DNA of 40,048 bases from Desulfobulbaceae bacterium (GCA_024763055.1 JANTGH010000017.1:1-40048); one strand, 5' to 3'; shown: positions 25,408 through 34,352, numbered from the stretch's first letter. Numbers and translations: made by a program. Notes: generated by a model from the letters alone, not told the origin.

Positions 25408-25713
25408 GCCTTCCTCTGGTATAGGTGGACTGCAATACTATACCTTAAAGACACATTCCGGATCCCCGCCCAAAAGATCGCTGGGATGACGGGACGTATA
25501 TCTTGTTTTTTCGTAACTGTCCAGGAGCACCCCATCTTCACTCATTTCGGTCTTCTTGAATAGCACAAGTATGCTTCAAAGACCTCAATAAGCAAATATG
25601 TGGCACTCCTGAACAGTTACATTCCGAAGTAAATGCAAGTTTTTTTGCATCTACCTGAAGAGTAACGTTTTTTCTTAACCTTTATCCCTGTCTTTCCTGA
25701 CTTTGGAGTTATC
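25408..25713. other. 306-bp intergenic region with hairpin, dispersed-repeat fragment and MITE
   Basis: After sppA comes a stem-loop, GGTATAG (25418-25424) with CTATACC (25438-25444), a possible weak terminator. Then 25454-25493 holds GC-rich sequence of the type GGATCCCCGCCC...GCTGGGATGACGGG, which looks like a fragment of the dispersed repeats common in proteobacteria. MITE copy 2 follows at 25513-25620. About 90 bp then lead to the solute-binding protein start; no clear promoter is seen. Confidence 0.5.
25513..25620. mobile_element. 108-bp MITE, copy 2, inverted relative to copy 1
   Basis: This is the same 108-bp element as at 4222-4329 but in the opposite orientation, with 6 mismatches (about 94% identity). 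The ends are GTAACTGTCCAGGAG and CTCCTGAACAGTTAC. The flanks, GTTTTTTC and ATTCCGAA, are not a direct repeat, so this copy is older, was inserted without a duplication, or was rearranged. It lies between sppA and the solute-binding protein gene. Confidence 0.88.
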
Positions 25714-26667
25714 ATGCGACAACTGTTTTTTCTTCTCTTTTTAGTCTGCTCCATGCTCCTGACCATCCAATCCGCAAGAGCCAATGATCCGCTTATTGTT
25801 ACCGGCAACCCGGAAGCTCCTCCAATTGCCTGGGAGAGAAGCGGAAAGCTTACCGGGGTCGGCCCCGAAGCAGCCACGCGTATCCTGGAAAATCTGAAAA
25901 TACCCTTTATCATTAAATCAACCGGGACTTGGGAACAGGTGCAGGAAAACGCAAAAAACGGCCAGATCGATATGATTGTTTCCGCGTACAAGAATAAAGA
26001 ACGTCTCCAATACATGGGATACTCAATTCCTTACCTGAAAAGTCCGGTTATTATCGTAGTCAGGAAAGGAAGTGCTTTTCCCTTTAACTCCTGGAATGAT
26101 CTTGTCGGCAAAAAAGGGGTCGCAAATGTGGGGGAAAGTTTCGGTGAAAAATTTGACACCTTTATCCGGGAAAAACTCGATATGCATTATATGCCGTATC
26201 AACGCGCCTTTGAAATGATGGACCTTGGCACCGCCGATTACCTTATTATTGATCTCTATCCAGCGATTATCTATTCAAAACTCCTCAACGTTGAGGATAA
26301 AGTTGAATTTCTTGACAATCCGGCGACAATGCAGCAGTTTCACCTGACTCTCTCAAAAAAATCTCCATTCCTTAATCTGCTGCCAAAGATAAACAAGCAG
26401 ATTGCACAAATGAAGAAAGAAGGAATCTTCATCAAAATGGCCAAAGAGCAGTACAAGAAGTGGCACCAGACCTTTTTAAAACGACAACGTTTCTACGCAA
26501 AATCACAGGCCAGGGCACAAAAAGAAAAAAGTACCTGGGATGCCGGTGCCCATGATCGAGGCCTGGACAACCTGGCCAGATTCATAGAAAGAGATCGTCC
26601 CTATATGACCGGTTTAGATTCTGTTGAGTGGTTGAGTAGAGTATTCCTTTTCTCCCTTATACATTAA
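25714..26667 (+). CDS. Periplasmic solute-binding protein (SBP family 3-like)
   Basis: This is 317 residues with a signal peptide (about 1-23, ending SARA). The mature domain reads like a type 3 solute-binding fold: GNPEAPPIAWERSGKLTGVGPEAATRILENL, then NGQIDMIVSAYKNKERLQYMGYSIPY. It probably binds an amino acid or other small ligand, either for an ABC system or as a sensor-like orphan. No permease or ATPase gene is adjacent. The last 60 or so residues (from about 255) are basic and polar, beyond the usual domain end, and end FLFSLIH. No ligand is predictable. Confidence 0.82.
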   Translation: MRQLFFLLFLVCSMLLTIQSARANDPLIVTGNPEAPPIAWERSGKLTGVGPEAATRILENLKIPFIIKSTGTWEQVQENAKNGQIDMIVSAYKNKERLQYMGYSIPYLKSPVIIVVRKGSAFPFNSWNDLVGKKGVANVGESFGEKFDTFIREKLDMHYMPYQRAFEMMDLGTADYLIIDLYPAIIYSKLLNVEDKVEFLDNPATMQQFHLTLSKKSPFLNLLPKINKQIAQMKKEGIFIKMAKEQYKKWHQTFLKRQRFYAKSQARAQKEKSTWDAGAHDRGLDNLARFIERDRPYMTGLDSVEWLSRVFLFSLIH

Positions 26668-26779
26668 ATAAAAATTTCCTGCCGGGCCCACATATCTTCC
26701 TGCCTTCTCTTGTCATGGTTTCTTTAATCCAAAAGAAAGAGTAAGAGGCGGCAAGGGATCCCGAACTTTTCCTTCTTCC

Positions 26780-27742
26780 ATGGAAACAGCCGCCTTACTT
26801 TCTGAAATCTGGCATCAGCTTGGCTGGCCGCTTGTGCGCCTGCTCATCTACATCTCTATCGGTCTGCTTTTTGCCAACTTCATCGAGGCTCTCAACTGGA
26901 CCAGAAAAATTGCCTTTATTGCCCGACCGCTGACAAAATTTGCCCACCTTTCATCTCTTGCCGGGGCCTCATTTTCCATGGCGTTTTTCTCTGGCGTGTC
27001 GGCAAACACCATGCTGTCCGAAGGGTTTAATACAAAAAAAATACATAAAAAAGAACTCATTTTAGCCAATCTGTTTAACAGTCTGCCTACCTATTTTCTC
27101 CACCTGCCGACTACTTTCTGCATTGCCGCCCCCCTCATCAAAGGGGCGGCCTTCACCTACATCGGTCTGACCTTTGCGGCGGCCCTGCTCCGTACCCTCG
27201 GCATTAGCTTTATCAGCCATTTTCTGTTACCAAAGGGAGAGAACGAAACGAAAAATCGAATAAAAACGGCTGAAAAAAGTACTCTGCGCAAAGCCTGGAA
27301 ACGGACATGGAAACGATTCAAACGGCGAATGCAAAAAATTATTCGCTTCACCGTCCCTATTTACGTTCTGTTCTATATCCTGACCCGGATTGGGATATTC
27401 AATCATTTAGAACAGTTCATGGCTGATCATCTCGCCTTCCTCTCCTGGCTGTCTCCAGCGGCCATATCTATTATCGTCCTGCATGTGGCCGCAGAATTTA
27501 CCGCCGGACTTGCAGCGGCTGGGGCCCTGCTCGCCGACGGAACCATGAACAACCGGGAAATCATTCTCGCCCTGCTGGTCGGCAATATTCTCTCTTCACC
27601 CATACGTGCCTTTCGCCACCAGTTTCCCTATTACGCCGGAATATTTAAACCTGGTCTCGCCATGCAGCTCATCCTGTTCAGTCAAAGTTTTCGTCTTATC
27701 AGTATTATGACGGTAACGCTCATCTACCTGTTGTTTTCCTGA
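26780..27742 (+). CDS. Gate / nucleoside-recognition domain membrane protein
   Basis: This is 320 residues with about eight membrane segments in two halves, separated by a very basic cytoplasmic stretch (about 170-192, rich in Lys and Arg). Motifs such as AGASFSMAFFSGVSANTMLSE and AAEFTAGLAAAGALLADGTMNNREIILALLVGNILSSP match the Gate domain, which is also found in FeoB, spore maturation proteins and nucleoside transporters. The substrate is unknown. The ATG is not preceded by a strong ribosome site. Confidence 0.82.
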   Translation: METAALLSEIWHQLGWPLVRLLIYISIGLLFANFIEALNWTRKIAFIARPLTKFAHLSSLAGASFSMAFFSGVSANTMLSEGFNTKKIHKKELILANLFNSLPTYFLHLPTTFCIAAPLIKGAAFTYIGLTFAAALLRTLGISFISHFLLPKGENETKNRIKTAEKSTLRKAWKRTWKRFKRRMQKIIRFTVPIYVLFYILTRIGIFNHLEQFMADHLAFLSWLSPAAISIIVLHVAAEFTAGLAAAGALLADGTMNNREIILALLVGNILSSPIRAFRHQFPYYAGIFKPGLAMQLILFSQSFRLISIMTVTLIYLLFS

Positions 27743-27746
27743 TAAA

Positions 27747-27770
27747 CCAGCATGGCTGGACCAATTTTTT
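27747..27770 (+). terminator. Predicted terminator after the Gate-domain gene
   Basis: CCAGC (27747-27751) pairs with GCTGG (27755-27759) around a 3-nt loop, then ACCAA and a run of six T (27765-27770). It sits 4 bp after the stop codon. The stem is short but G/C-rich. Confidence 0.45.
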
Positions 27771-27937
27771 GGGTCACAGCCACAACATAGCAGAAAAATC
27801 GACCGGAACGGCATCTCCTCTCGGCCGATTTCCTGAGAAACAGGTGGAAATCATCTTCATTTACGTTGTTTTTGACGACATCTGATCTTATAGAGTAAAG
27901 AAGAAGTTATTCAGACAATTTTTCACAGGGAGAGAAT

Positions 27938-28864
27938 ATGGAAAGAACAATACTCGTAGCCATAGACGGATCGGTATACAGTTCAAACAGTCTGGATTAC
28001 CTCATTCGTCTGTTCAAAACAGATACAAGCGTATCTATCCACCTGCTTGCCATTGTATCATCCGAGGGCAACGATCAAAACTGGAAGTATGACGTCGATC
28101 CCCTGCGTGGGCAGTTTCCGGCAACAGACAAAAAAACCAGAATCGCCATTAAATATCTGAAAGATGCCAAGGAGAGACTGGTGAGGAACGGATTTACGGA
28201 AGAACACATCAGTTTTCAAACAGAAAGCAGCAGGGCAAATATTGCGGCCTCTATTCACCATGCGGCCGTTCATGGCCTGTATGACGCCCTGCTTGTCGGC
28301 CGCAGAGGGGTGGGTAAAGTAGGTGAAATGTTTTTTGGCAGCGTCTCTTCATTCTTGATCGATAAATGTCACGAAATTCCGCTTTGGATCATTGACGGCG
28401 AAGTCTCCTCAACACGTTTTCTCCTCGCTGTTCACGCACTGCCCGCTTCTTTGATGGCAGCCGATCACCTGGCCTTTATTATGCAGGCAGATACCGAAAC
28501 AGAAATCTTTCTCTATCACTCAAACCAGCTGTTCGGCGGAGACGAAGTCGCTGCCGAGAAAGATTTTTACCCCCGATGGGGAGAGGACTGGTGCAAAGAA
28601 CACCTTGATCTGGAAAATAACCTTTTTCATGCGCACACAGAAATATTAAGGGAAGGAGGGGTTGAAAAAGAACGTATTATCCAGCTCCCGGTACAAAAAG
28701 GCCTTGATGCCAGCCATGATCTTCTTCGTCAGGCAAAAAACCATCGCTGCGGAACGATTGTTCTCGGCAGACGCGGACGTGAGGAAAGCAAAGGATTCCT
28801 GGGCGGTGTATCAGATCGTACCATGCAGAATGCTCAAAACCTGGCAGTATGGCTGGTCGGATAG
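27938..28864 (+). CDS. Two-domain universal stress protein
   Basis: This is 308 residues with two tandem Usp domains (about 1-150 and 160-308). Both keep the ATP-binding signature G-x2-G-x9-G-S/V: GRRGVGKVGEMFFGSVSSF in the first and GRRGREESKGFLGGVSD in the second. The N-terminal ILVAIDGSVYSSNSL is typical. Tandem UspA proteins bind ATP and are made under starvation or stress. AGGGAGAG precedes the ATG. It converges with the M16 peptidase gene, 7 bp apart. Confidence 0.92.
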   Translation: MERTILVAIDGSVYSSNSLDYLIRLFKTDTSVSIHLLAIVSSEGNDQNWKYDVDPLRGQFPATDKKTRIAIKYLKDAKERLVRNGFTEEHISFQTESSRANIAASIHHAAVHGLYDALLVGRRGVGKVGEMFFGSVSSFLIDKCHEIPLWIIDGEVSSTRFLLAVHALPASLMAADHLAFIMQADTETEIFLYHSNQLFGGDEVAAEKDFYPRWGEDWCKEHLDLENNLFHAHTEILREGGVEKERIIQLPVQKGLDASHDLLRQAKNHRCGTIVLGRRGREESKGFLGGVSDRTMQNAQNLAVWLVG

Positions 28865-28871
28865 TATCCTT

Positions 28872-31763
28872 TTACTTTTCCTTTGAACGCACGACCAGGG
28901 TGGCTGATTTTTTCTCCTGCAGATACTTTGCCGCAAAGTCGTTCATCTCCATACGGGTAATCGAGGCAAAATCAGTACGAATTGTCAACGGCCATTCCAA
29001 TTGCCCGGGATGACGACTTGACAATGCAAGCACCGAATTCAACCAGTATTGATTGGTCCGTTGAAGATCTTTTACTGATGTTATAACTGGTGCCAGTATT
29101 CTCTTTAATTCTCCGGCAGTCACTCCCTGACCGGCAAGCTTCCTGGCAATTGAACGAATTTTGTCCCGCACCAATGCAACCTGCTTCGGATCAACAGTCA
29201 GCAGGCATCGCAATACCCCATAGCCGTTGTCGACTCTACTTGCGGCATTGTACGCTACCGGAGAATAGGTAGCGCCAAGCTCCTCACGAACTGTTCGACG
29301 CAGCCGATCTTCAAAAAGCGAAGCCAGCACACTCAGGCGCCGGGTCCTTGCGATATTCCAGAAATCATCAGTAGGCCAGCCAACCTCAAGCATAGCCTTT
29401 TCCACTTGCGTGTCCACGGAAATGGTCTTCACCCGCCCGGAGGGAAACACGACCGGTGATTTTATTTTCGTCGGCTCATACCTGCCTTTACGGGAACCAA
29501 AATATTTACGTACCAGGGCAACCGCCTGCTCAGGATCCACGTCCCCAACAACCGATATCTCAAGCTGATCATTCTTAAATGCCTTACTCAGCCACTGCCG
29601 CACCTGCTCAAGCGTAAGTCCCATAAAATCCTCTTCAGACGGCAACCCGTAACGGGAATTGCCCCCGGCAAAGAAACGATCCCCCGTAAGCCGCAAGGTG
29701 CCTTCGACGGAGCCCTGCATGGCTTTGTACATCTGGCGAAATCGCTCCATGCTGCGACTGTACGCCTCAGGACGAAAGGCCGGATCGGTCAAGGTCGTAT
29801 AGACAAGCTGCAGCATAAGTTCCAACTCACTGCTGAGTCCCTTACCCGAAAATACAAAACTCTCGGATCCCACTGAAAAAGTAACCCGGCCATTTCGACC
29901 CGCAAGGGCGGCCTCAAGCTGCTCCCGATTCAAGTTCCCGACACCGCTCTCTTTGATAACCGCCTCTGCCAATTGCCCAAGACCGGCAACCGGCTCGGCA
30001 AGTCGTCCGTTGCCAAAATGTACGCCAAGTAAAACCTGTCGGTCTTTAAAATCTGTCTTTTTGACATTGATCCGCAAACCACCGGCCAGTACCGTGGTGG
30101 TTGCATCTATTGCCGGATGCGCAACCACCTGCACCACCGTACCATTGCCCCTTGGTGGAATTAAATAGGGAAACGCAATTTTTTCTTCTTGAAGCCAAGC
30201 CTGGACAGGAGTGGCTGCCGCTCTCGACCAGACTCGTAAAATCTGCTGCTCAGGCGTGAGATCGGCTGCCCGCAGGTCCGCTGTTCCCGCCACCTCAACA
30301 ACATGTCTTGAATGCAGCCACATCTGCTGCAATGCCTCCTTGATGTCGGCAATAGAAATCTTGGCCAAAAGAGCACCATAAAGACGTTGTTCCTGGAGGG
30401 GTGAAAGCACAACCTCATTCCTGTTTATTTTCCGGATTATATCACTGGCCAGGGTGTTGCTGTCCTGACTGTCTGCGGTCTGTACCTCCTGGTCGAGCTC
30501 TGCGTTAATCTCGTTTTTAACCCGTTCAAGTTCAGCCGCCGTTACTCCATGAGTTACAGCTTGTCTCAGTGTATGTTCAAGCAGAGAAAGCCCCTGTTGC
30601 CATGTTTCAGCATTTGTACGAGCACTGAGAACAAGGTAACCAAGCCGCTGTACAAATGTTCCGGAATAAGCCTGTGCCTTGGAGAATGGGCTGTTTTCTT
30701 TATTAACTACATGCTGTAAGCGGTTGTTGAGTAAAAGGGATGCAACATAATTTTGTAGCTGCATTCTTTCCTTCTCCATCGTATCCGCCTGCGGTTGCAC
30801 GTTCCAGGTTGCGGAAATACCGATATTCGTCAGACCGAGGTCAGGTTCATACTGATAAAAAATGTCGGTACCCGCTTCCCTGACCCTACCGAAATCAAAA
30901 CAAGAAGGTATCTTTTTGCTTGCATGAAGTTCTGAAAAATATTGATGAATACTCTCCCTTGCCTGATCAGGAGTAATATCGCCGACCAGGACCACAATCA
31001 TATTTTCAGGCCGGTACCAGGCATCATAAAAAGAGCGCAATAGCCTACTGTCTGCCGCGAGCAGAGTTTGCTCGGTTCCAATAGGGTCACGTAAAGCCAC
31101 CCGGGTACCGGTAAATTCATGTTTAAGCAGATTTTTGGAAATCCTTGACCCGGCCGAATCCCTGGTCCGCTTTTCCGCCAGGATAACCCCCCGTTCACTA
31201 TTCACCTCCGATTCAAGCAGCAATGCTCCGCGCGCATAGTCGGCAAGAACCTGCATGCCTTCATTGAGCGTTTTTTCATCTGTCCCCGGCAGCAGAAGTT
31301 TATACACGGTTTCATCATAGGAGGTGTGAGCATTTGTATCAGCACCGAAACCCATGCCGATGGATTGAAAGTATTTAATCAGGGTCCCCGGGGGAAAATG
31401 GGCGGTTCCGTTAAAGACCATATGCTCGAGATAGTGGGCAAGACCGCGCTGCTCGTCGGTCTCGTTAAGGGAACCGGCTTGAACATCAAGGTACAGGGCG
31501 ATTCTGTCCTTTGGCTCATTATTTTTCTTAATCACATAGCGAAGCCCGTTTGCCAATGTGCCGAAGACAAGATCGGAATCAGGTGATAAATCACTTGTGT
31601 CCTGGGGCCAGCCATGACTGATGCAGGGAAGCTTGGGCGCCTGGTTCATTTCGGGCGTGTGCAATCCACAGCCGGTAGTCAAAGATACCAGCAAACCTAA
31701 CAAAAAGAAAAAGGTAAGAGTCTGCGCCCTTTGAAAATTTTGCATTCGCATTCTATTATACAT
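28872..31763 (-). CDS. M16 family zinc peptidase, lipoprotein
   Basis: This is 963 residues. A signal peptide ends in the lipobox LTTGC (Cys32), so the protein is lipid-anchored. Two M16 halves follow. The first holds the inverted zinc motif HYLEH (H110, E113, H114) and the downstream acidic residue region SEVNSERGVILAE. The second half is the inactive clamp. The length and build resemble E. coli PqqL and related pitrilysin-like proteases that degrade short peptides in the cell envelope. TTGGAG stands 8 bases before ATG 31763. The gene stands alone. Confidence 0.93.
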   Translation of the reverse strand: MYNRMRMQNFQRAQTLTFFFLLGLLVSLTTGCGLHTPEMNQAPKLPCISHGWPQDTSDLSPDSDLVFGTLANGLRYVIKKNNEPKDRIALYLDVQAGSLNETDEQRGLAHYLEHMVFNGTAHFPPGTLIKYFQSIGMGFGADTNAHTSYDETVYKLLLPGTDEKTLNEGMQVLADYARGALLLESEVNSERGVILAEKRTRDSAGSRISKNLLKHEFTGTRVALRDPIGTEQTLLAADSRLLRSFYDAWYRPENMIVVLVGDITPDQARESIHQYFSELHASKKIPSCFDFGRVREAGTDIFYQYEPDLGLTNIGISATWNVQPQADTMEKERMQLQNYVASLLLNNRLQHVVNKENSPFSKAQAYSGTFVQRLGYLVLSARTNAETWQQGLSLLEHTLRQAVTHGVTAAELERVKNEINAELDQEVQTADSQDSNTLASDIIRKINRNEVVLSPLQEQRLYGALLAKISIADIKEALQQMWLHSRHVVEVAGTADLRAADLTPEQQILRVWSRAAATPVQAWLQEEKIAFPYLIPPRGNGTVVQVVAHPAIDATTTVLAGGLRINVKKTDFKDRQVLLGVHFGNGRLAEPVAGLGQLAEAVIKESGVGNLNREQLEAALAGRNGRVTFSVGSESFVFSGKGLSSELELMLQLVYTTLTDPAFRPEAYSRSMERFRQMYKAMQGSVEGTLRLTGDRFFAGGNSRYGLPSEEDFMGLTLEQVRQWLSKAFKNDQLEISVVGDVDPEQAVALVRKYFGSRKGRYEPTKIKSPVVFPSGRVKTISVDTQVEKAMLEVGWPTDDFWNIARTRRLSVLASLFEDRLRRTVREELGATYSPVAYNAASRVDNGYGVLRCLLTVDPKQVALVRDKIRSIARKLAGQGVTAGELKRILAPVITSVKDLQRTNQYWLNSVLALSSRHPGQLEWPLTIRTDFASITRMEMNDFAAKYLQEKKSATLVVRSKEK

Positions 31764-31941
31764 TCAATAACTCCAATAAGGATTGCATTCTGCATCCCGT
31801 CGACATGATCATCAGATTGCGGCCGTCAAGAGAGAATTTCTTGACCTTGGGTTGCAAACGCTGTTGATTTGACCTGACACTCTTTGATATTCATTTTTCA
31901 TGCTAAGGCAAGAAAGATTACCACAAACAAAGGCGGACATC

Positions 31942-32775
31942 ATGAAAATTCAGGGAAAAACAGCATTGGTTCCCGGAGCATCAAGAGGAATAGGCCGAGC
32001 GATTGCCCGAAAACTCGCAAAAAGAGGGGTACGGCTTGTTCTTCCCTGGTACGACTGGCCGGAGGATGTGGAGTCCATGAAACGTGAATTCTCCGCCATG
32101 CAGCAGAATCATATTTTCCTCCAGGCCGACCTGCGCCGGGAGGAAGATGTCAGCCGGCTTGTTCAAATCATTGCCGATGAGGCCGATGGTCTTGATATCC
32201 TGATCAACAATATTGAACGCGGCGGCATGCCCATTGTGCATGGCGCCTATACCCTGGAGATCAACAGAGAACAATGGCAGCGGGAGATGGAGACAACGTT
32301 GCACGCAAAGTGGCTGATCTTTAACGGCTGCCTGCCGCTCTTACAACAACGTCCGCAAGCCGCGGTCGTCAACCTTTCCTCCATAGCCGCGCTGACCGGA
32401 CGGGCGGGAATAGCCGGCCTGTTGTTTAATGACGGCTATGCGGCCGCAAACAGGGGGATAGAAACGCTGACCAGGACATGGGCAAGGCTTGGCGCGCCAA
32501 AAATCAGGGTCAATGAAATCATGCTTGGTATTATCGACACCAGGCACGGGGCGGAAACGAAAGGTTGGCAAGCCCTGTCTGAAGGACAAAGGCAGCAAGT
32601 GCTTGACCATACGCTTGTCGGCCGGACCGGAAATCCGGATGATGTGGCACAAGCAGTGATCTTTCTTTTGGAAAAAGCGGACTATATGACCGGAACAACT
32701 CTGCGCCTCGACGGAGGCTTTGTACTTGCCGGCGAAACTATCCCGTCAATGCCGCCGGGTATTCTTGAAAAGTAG
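31942..32775 (+). CDS. SDR-family protein with altered catalytic motif
   Basis: From ATG 31942 (277 residues, AAAGGCGG upstream; an earlier ATG at 31900 is less likely) this is a classical short-chain dehydrogenase/reductase fold. The cofactor loop reads VPGASRGIG, with Pro11 where Thr is usual, then the NNI strand, Ser146/Ser147 and Tyr166. The YxxxK lysine is replaced: YAAAN (Asn170). The Ser-Tyr spacing is also about six residues longer than in FabG. It could be an inactive, binding-only or altered-mechanism member. It ends in LDGGFVLAGE, typical of the C-terminus. It stands alone, and a palindromic element follows 6 bp after the stop. Confidence 0.87.
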   Translation: MKIQGKTALVPGASRGIGRAIARKLAKRGVRLVLPWYDWPEDVESMKREFSAMQQNHIFLQADLRREEDVSRLVQIIADEADGLDILINNIERGGMPIVHGAYTLEINREQWQREMETTLHAKWLIFNGCLPLLQQRPQAAVVNLSSIAALTGRAGIAGLLFNDGYAAANRGIETLTRTWARLGAPKIRVNEIMLGIIDTRHGAETKGWQALSEGQRQQVLDHTLVGRTGNPDDVAQAVIFLLEKADYMTGTTLRLDGGFVLAGETIPSMPPGILEK

Positions 32776-32781
32776 CCTATG

Positions 32782-32934
32782 TATGAGTCTGTTGATTTAA
32801 TAGGATTTTTGTTCGAAATCAAGGCATACAAAAAATTTTATCACAGGCACCACGCCTTTAGCGTGGTTCCGAGGATAAAATTTTTCGTATAACACAGAGA
32901 TCGGACGGAAATACATTAAATCAATGGACTCATA
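32782..32934. repeat. Long palindromic intergenic element B
   Basis: The ends are 20-bp inverted repeats with 18 matches (TATGAGTC...TTGATTTAAT, 32782-32801 and 32915-32934). Inside is a perfect 12-bp stem, AAAAATTTTATC with GATAAAATTTTT, and at the tip ACCACGC-CTTTA-GCGTGGT. The element fills the space between the SDR gene and a small minus-strand gene, whose stop codon lies in the right arm. The motif AGGATTTTTGT...AATCAAGGC is shared with element A. Confidence 0.8.
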
Positions 32935-33196
32935 TATCAAGTGCCCAATCCGGGATATGATGCATGATATAGTCGGAAACTATTTCTTTTTCTTCTGATT
33001 TATCCAACGGCCCCAAGTCACGAATCAACTCATCAAAGTCAAACCAGCAGATTTCCTTATCATCCTTATTATAGACGGTCAGGACGCGATGGTCAGGCTG
33101 ATGAACATCTTCTTCTTCCTGGATGGCCGCCACAATACGTACCGCCTCTTCATAAGGTAGGAAACGGACTTCCTCACTACTCATGGTTTTTTCCAC
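32930..33196 (-). CDS. Small hypothetical acidic protein
   Basis: This is an 88-residue protein (84 if it starts at ATG 33184), strongly acidic, with no signal peptide or membrane helix. I do not recognise a family. The middle (HRVLTVYNKDDKEICWFDFDELIRDLGPLD) and EEAVRIVAAIQ suggest an alpha/beta fold. It lies just downstream of rpmB, in the same direction, but beyond the rpmB terminator. Its last codons and TGA fall in the right arm of palindromic element B. Confidence 0.6.
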   Translation of the reverse strand: MEKTMSSEEVRFLPYEEAVRIVAAIQEEEDVHQPDHRVLTVYNKDDKEICWFDFDELIRDLGPLDKSEEKEIVSDYIMHHIPDWALDI

Positions 33197-33270
33197 CCTT
33201 TCGCAATTCTACGGTAATCATATTGATTGCCTGTTGTCCGGACACCTGAAACTATACTCTCGTCCCGGAT

Positions 33271-33303
33271 AAAAAAAGGCGAGAAGACAAAATCAACTCG
33301 CCT
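33271..33303 (-). terminator. rpmB rho-independent terminator
   Basis: On the minus strand AGGCGAG pairs with CTCGCCT (7-bp stem) and is followed directly by seven T. It lies 23 bp beyond the rpmB stop. This is the clearest terminator in the window. Confidence 0.88.
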
Positions 33304-33325
33304 CAAACTCTGATATATTTTAAAT

Positions 33326-33520
33326 TCAGGCGGGTTTCACCACTGCGCCTGATCGAATACAACGGGTGCAGGCATTAATGCGAACAACACGCCCTTTGTC
33401 GCTAACCGTCCGAACTTTCTGCAGGTTAGGCAGCCAGCGACGACGATTTTTGTTATGGGCATGACTGACATTATTGCCCGTTGCCGGACCCTTGCCACAA
33501 ATTTCACATACTCTTGCCAT
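33326..33520 (-). CDS. rpmB: 50S ribosomal protein bL28
   Basis: This is 64 residues from ATG 33520, with GAGGAG 8 bases upstream. A longer frame to 33631 is an upstream extension without coding character. [34 protein letters not shown] is the L28 hallmark. It is the zinc-binding (C+) form, with Cys at 5, 8, 51 and 54 (CEIC and CTRC). It is followed by a strong terminator, so it is a single-gene unit. Confidence 0.98.
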   Translation of the reverse strand: MARVCEICGKGPATGNNVSHAHNKNRRRWLPNLQKVRTVSDKGRVVRINACTRCIRSGAVVKPA

Positions 33521-34082
33521 GGTTATATTCTCCTCAAAAGGGGTATTTTTATTGAACACTATATAATTACCAACTTTTTCATCGAATGCAAGTTTTTTCC
33601 CCCGATTTGAGTTTTTTCCAGCCGATACCAATGCTGATTTTCAACAGTCCACTGAGATAGAACAATACATTCTCCTTTTTTCTGCTTTCAACAACAGCCA
33701 CCCCTTTAAGTCGGCAACCCCATTTTCGCTCGTATCCCGGCCGCTCCACCCCATTTTTAAACGAAACCATGTTATTTTCTCGATCGTTTATGAAAAATAA
33801 AGGTAACTATTCAGCGAAAACAGTGGATTAACACTCATTTTTCCCTTGACAGGGTTTTGGGTGTTTTTTTGTAAAATCGATATTGCTTAGCCTCCGGCCT
33901 TAGATATAGAGAAGATGGCCACAAAGGCCCGAATACCTGACGAGGACAAAAGGGAACACTATCCACCGAGGGCAATTTTTTAAAATCCAACAGGAAAGCA
34001 TTTAGAGACAAAAAAACCGGTTTCAAGTCGTATGGTATAGTAATTCGTAACAGAGGACGATACTTTTTGCCACGGGAACCGG
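33521..34082. other. Non-coding stretch upstream of rpmB and across the IS remnant left end
   Basis: About 280 bp upstream of rpmB shows only A/T-rich sequence, with a possible minus-strand promoter near 33550-33580 (TATATAGT). From 33803 on it becomes the left end of the IS66-type remnant. A TTGACA at 33846-33851 may be the old transposase promoter. Short frames on the minus strand (33579-33770, 33835-34267) have no coding look. Confidence 0.4.
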
Positions 34083-34350
34083 ATGACAATTAACAATATC
34101 AATATTGAAGCAACTCTTGCAAACGCTGAGAAGATAATAGCTGAAGACAGGGGACTGTCGTCTGCTTCGAAATGACTACTTGAGAGCTTAGTTCTGGTTC
34201 TTTCCCTGATGGCTAATCGTCTCAACTTATAGCAGCAATAGTAGCAAGCCACCATCGACAGACCCAAACAGGAAAAAGAATAGTAAGAAGAAAAAGGGTA
34301 GAAAGGCCGGTGATCAAAAGGGGCATGTGGGAAAGACCCTTAAAAAATCT
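33803..34350 (+). mobile_element. IS66-type insertion sequence remnant, left part
   Basis: The region starts with GTAACTATTCAGCG (33803), whose first 12 bases equal the end of MITE copy 1, and then holds the start of a broken IS66 transposase gene (34083-34350). The right side is lost: at about 34350 the sequence changes to a histidine-kinase fragment. No right terminal repeat is seen. IS66 elements are known for ends that begin GTAA. Confidence 0.7.
34083..34350 (+). pseudogene. IS66 transposase (TnpC-like) N-terminal fragment
   Basis: The frame starts at ATG 34083 (MTINNINIEATLANAEKI), meets TGA at 34173, runs on as LLESLVLVLSLMANRLN and then shifts by one base near 34230. It continues as YSSNSSKPPSTDPNRKKN, then a Lys-rich stretch and GRKAGDQKGHVGKTLKKS. 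The NSSNSSKPPS(S/T)D plus GRKxGxQxGHxGxTL pattern is diagnostic of the IS66 TnpC N-terminus. The DDE catalytic domain is absent. This is a dead fragment with at least one stop and one frameshift. Confidence 0.85.
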
Positions 34351-34352
34351 AC

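Noticed and set aside
26600-26667. Frameshift at the 3' end of the solute-binding protein gene
   Set aside because: The tail is unusual, but no other frame continues a recognisable domain after the stop.
33579-33770. 63-codon minus-strand frame upstream of rpmB
   Set aside because: It overlaps the rpmB promoter region, has no ribosome site and no recognisable protein features.
33835-34267. Minus-strand frames over the IS66 remnant
   Set aside because: They are antisense to the recognisable transposase fragment and have no family features.
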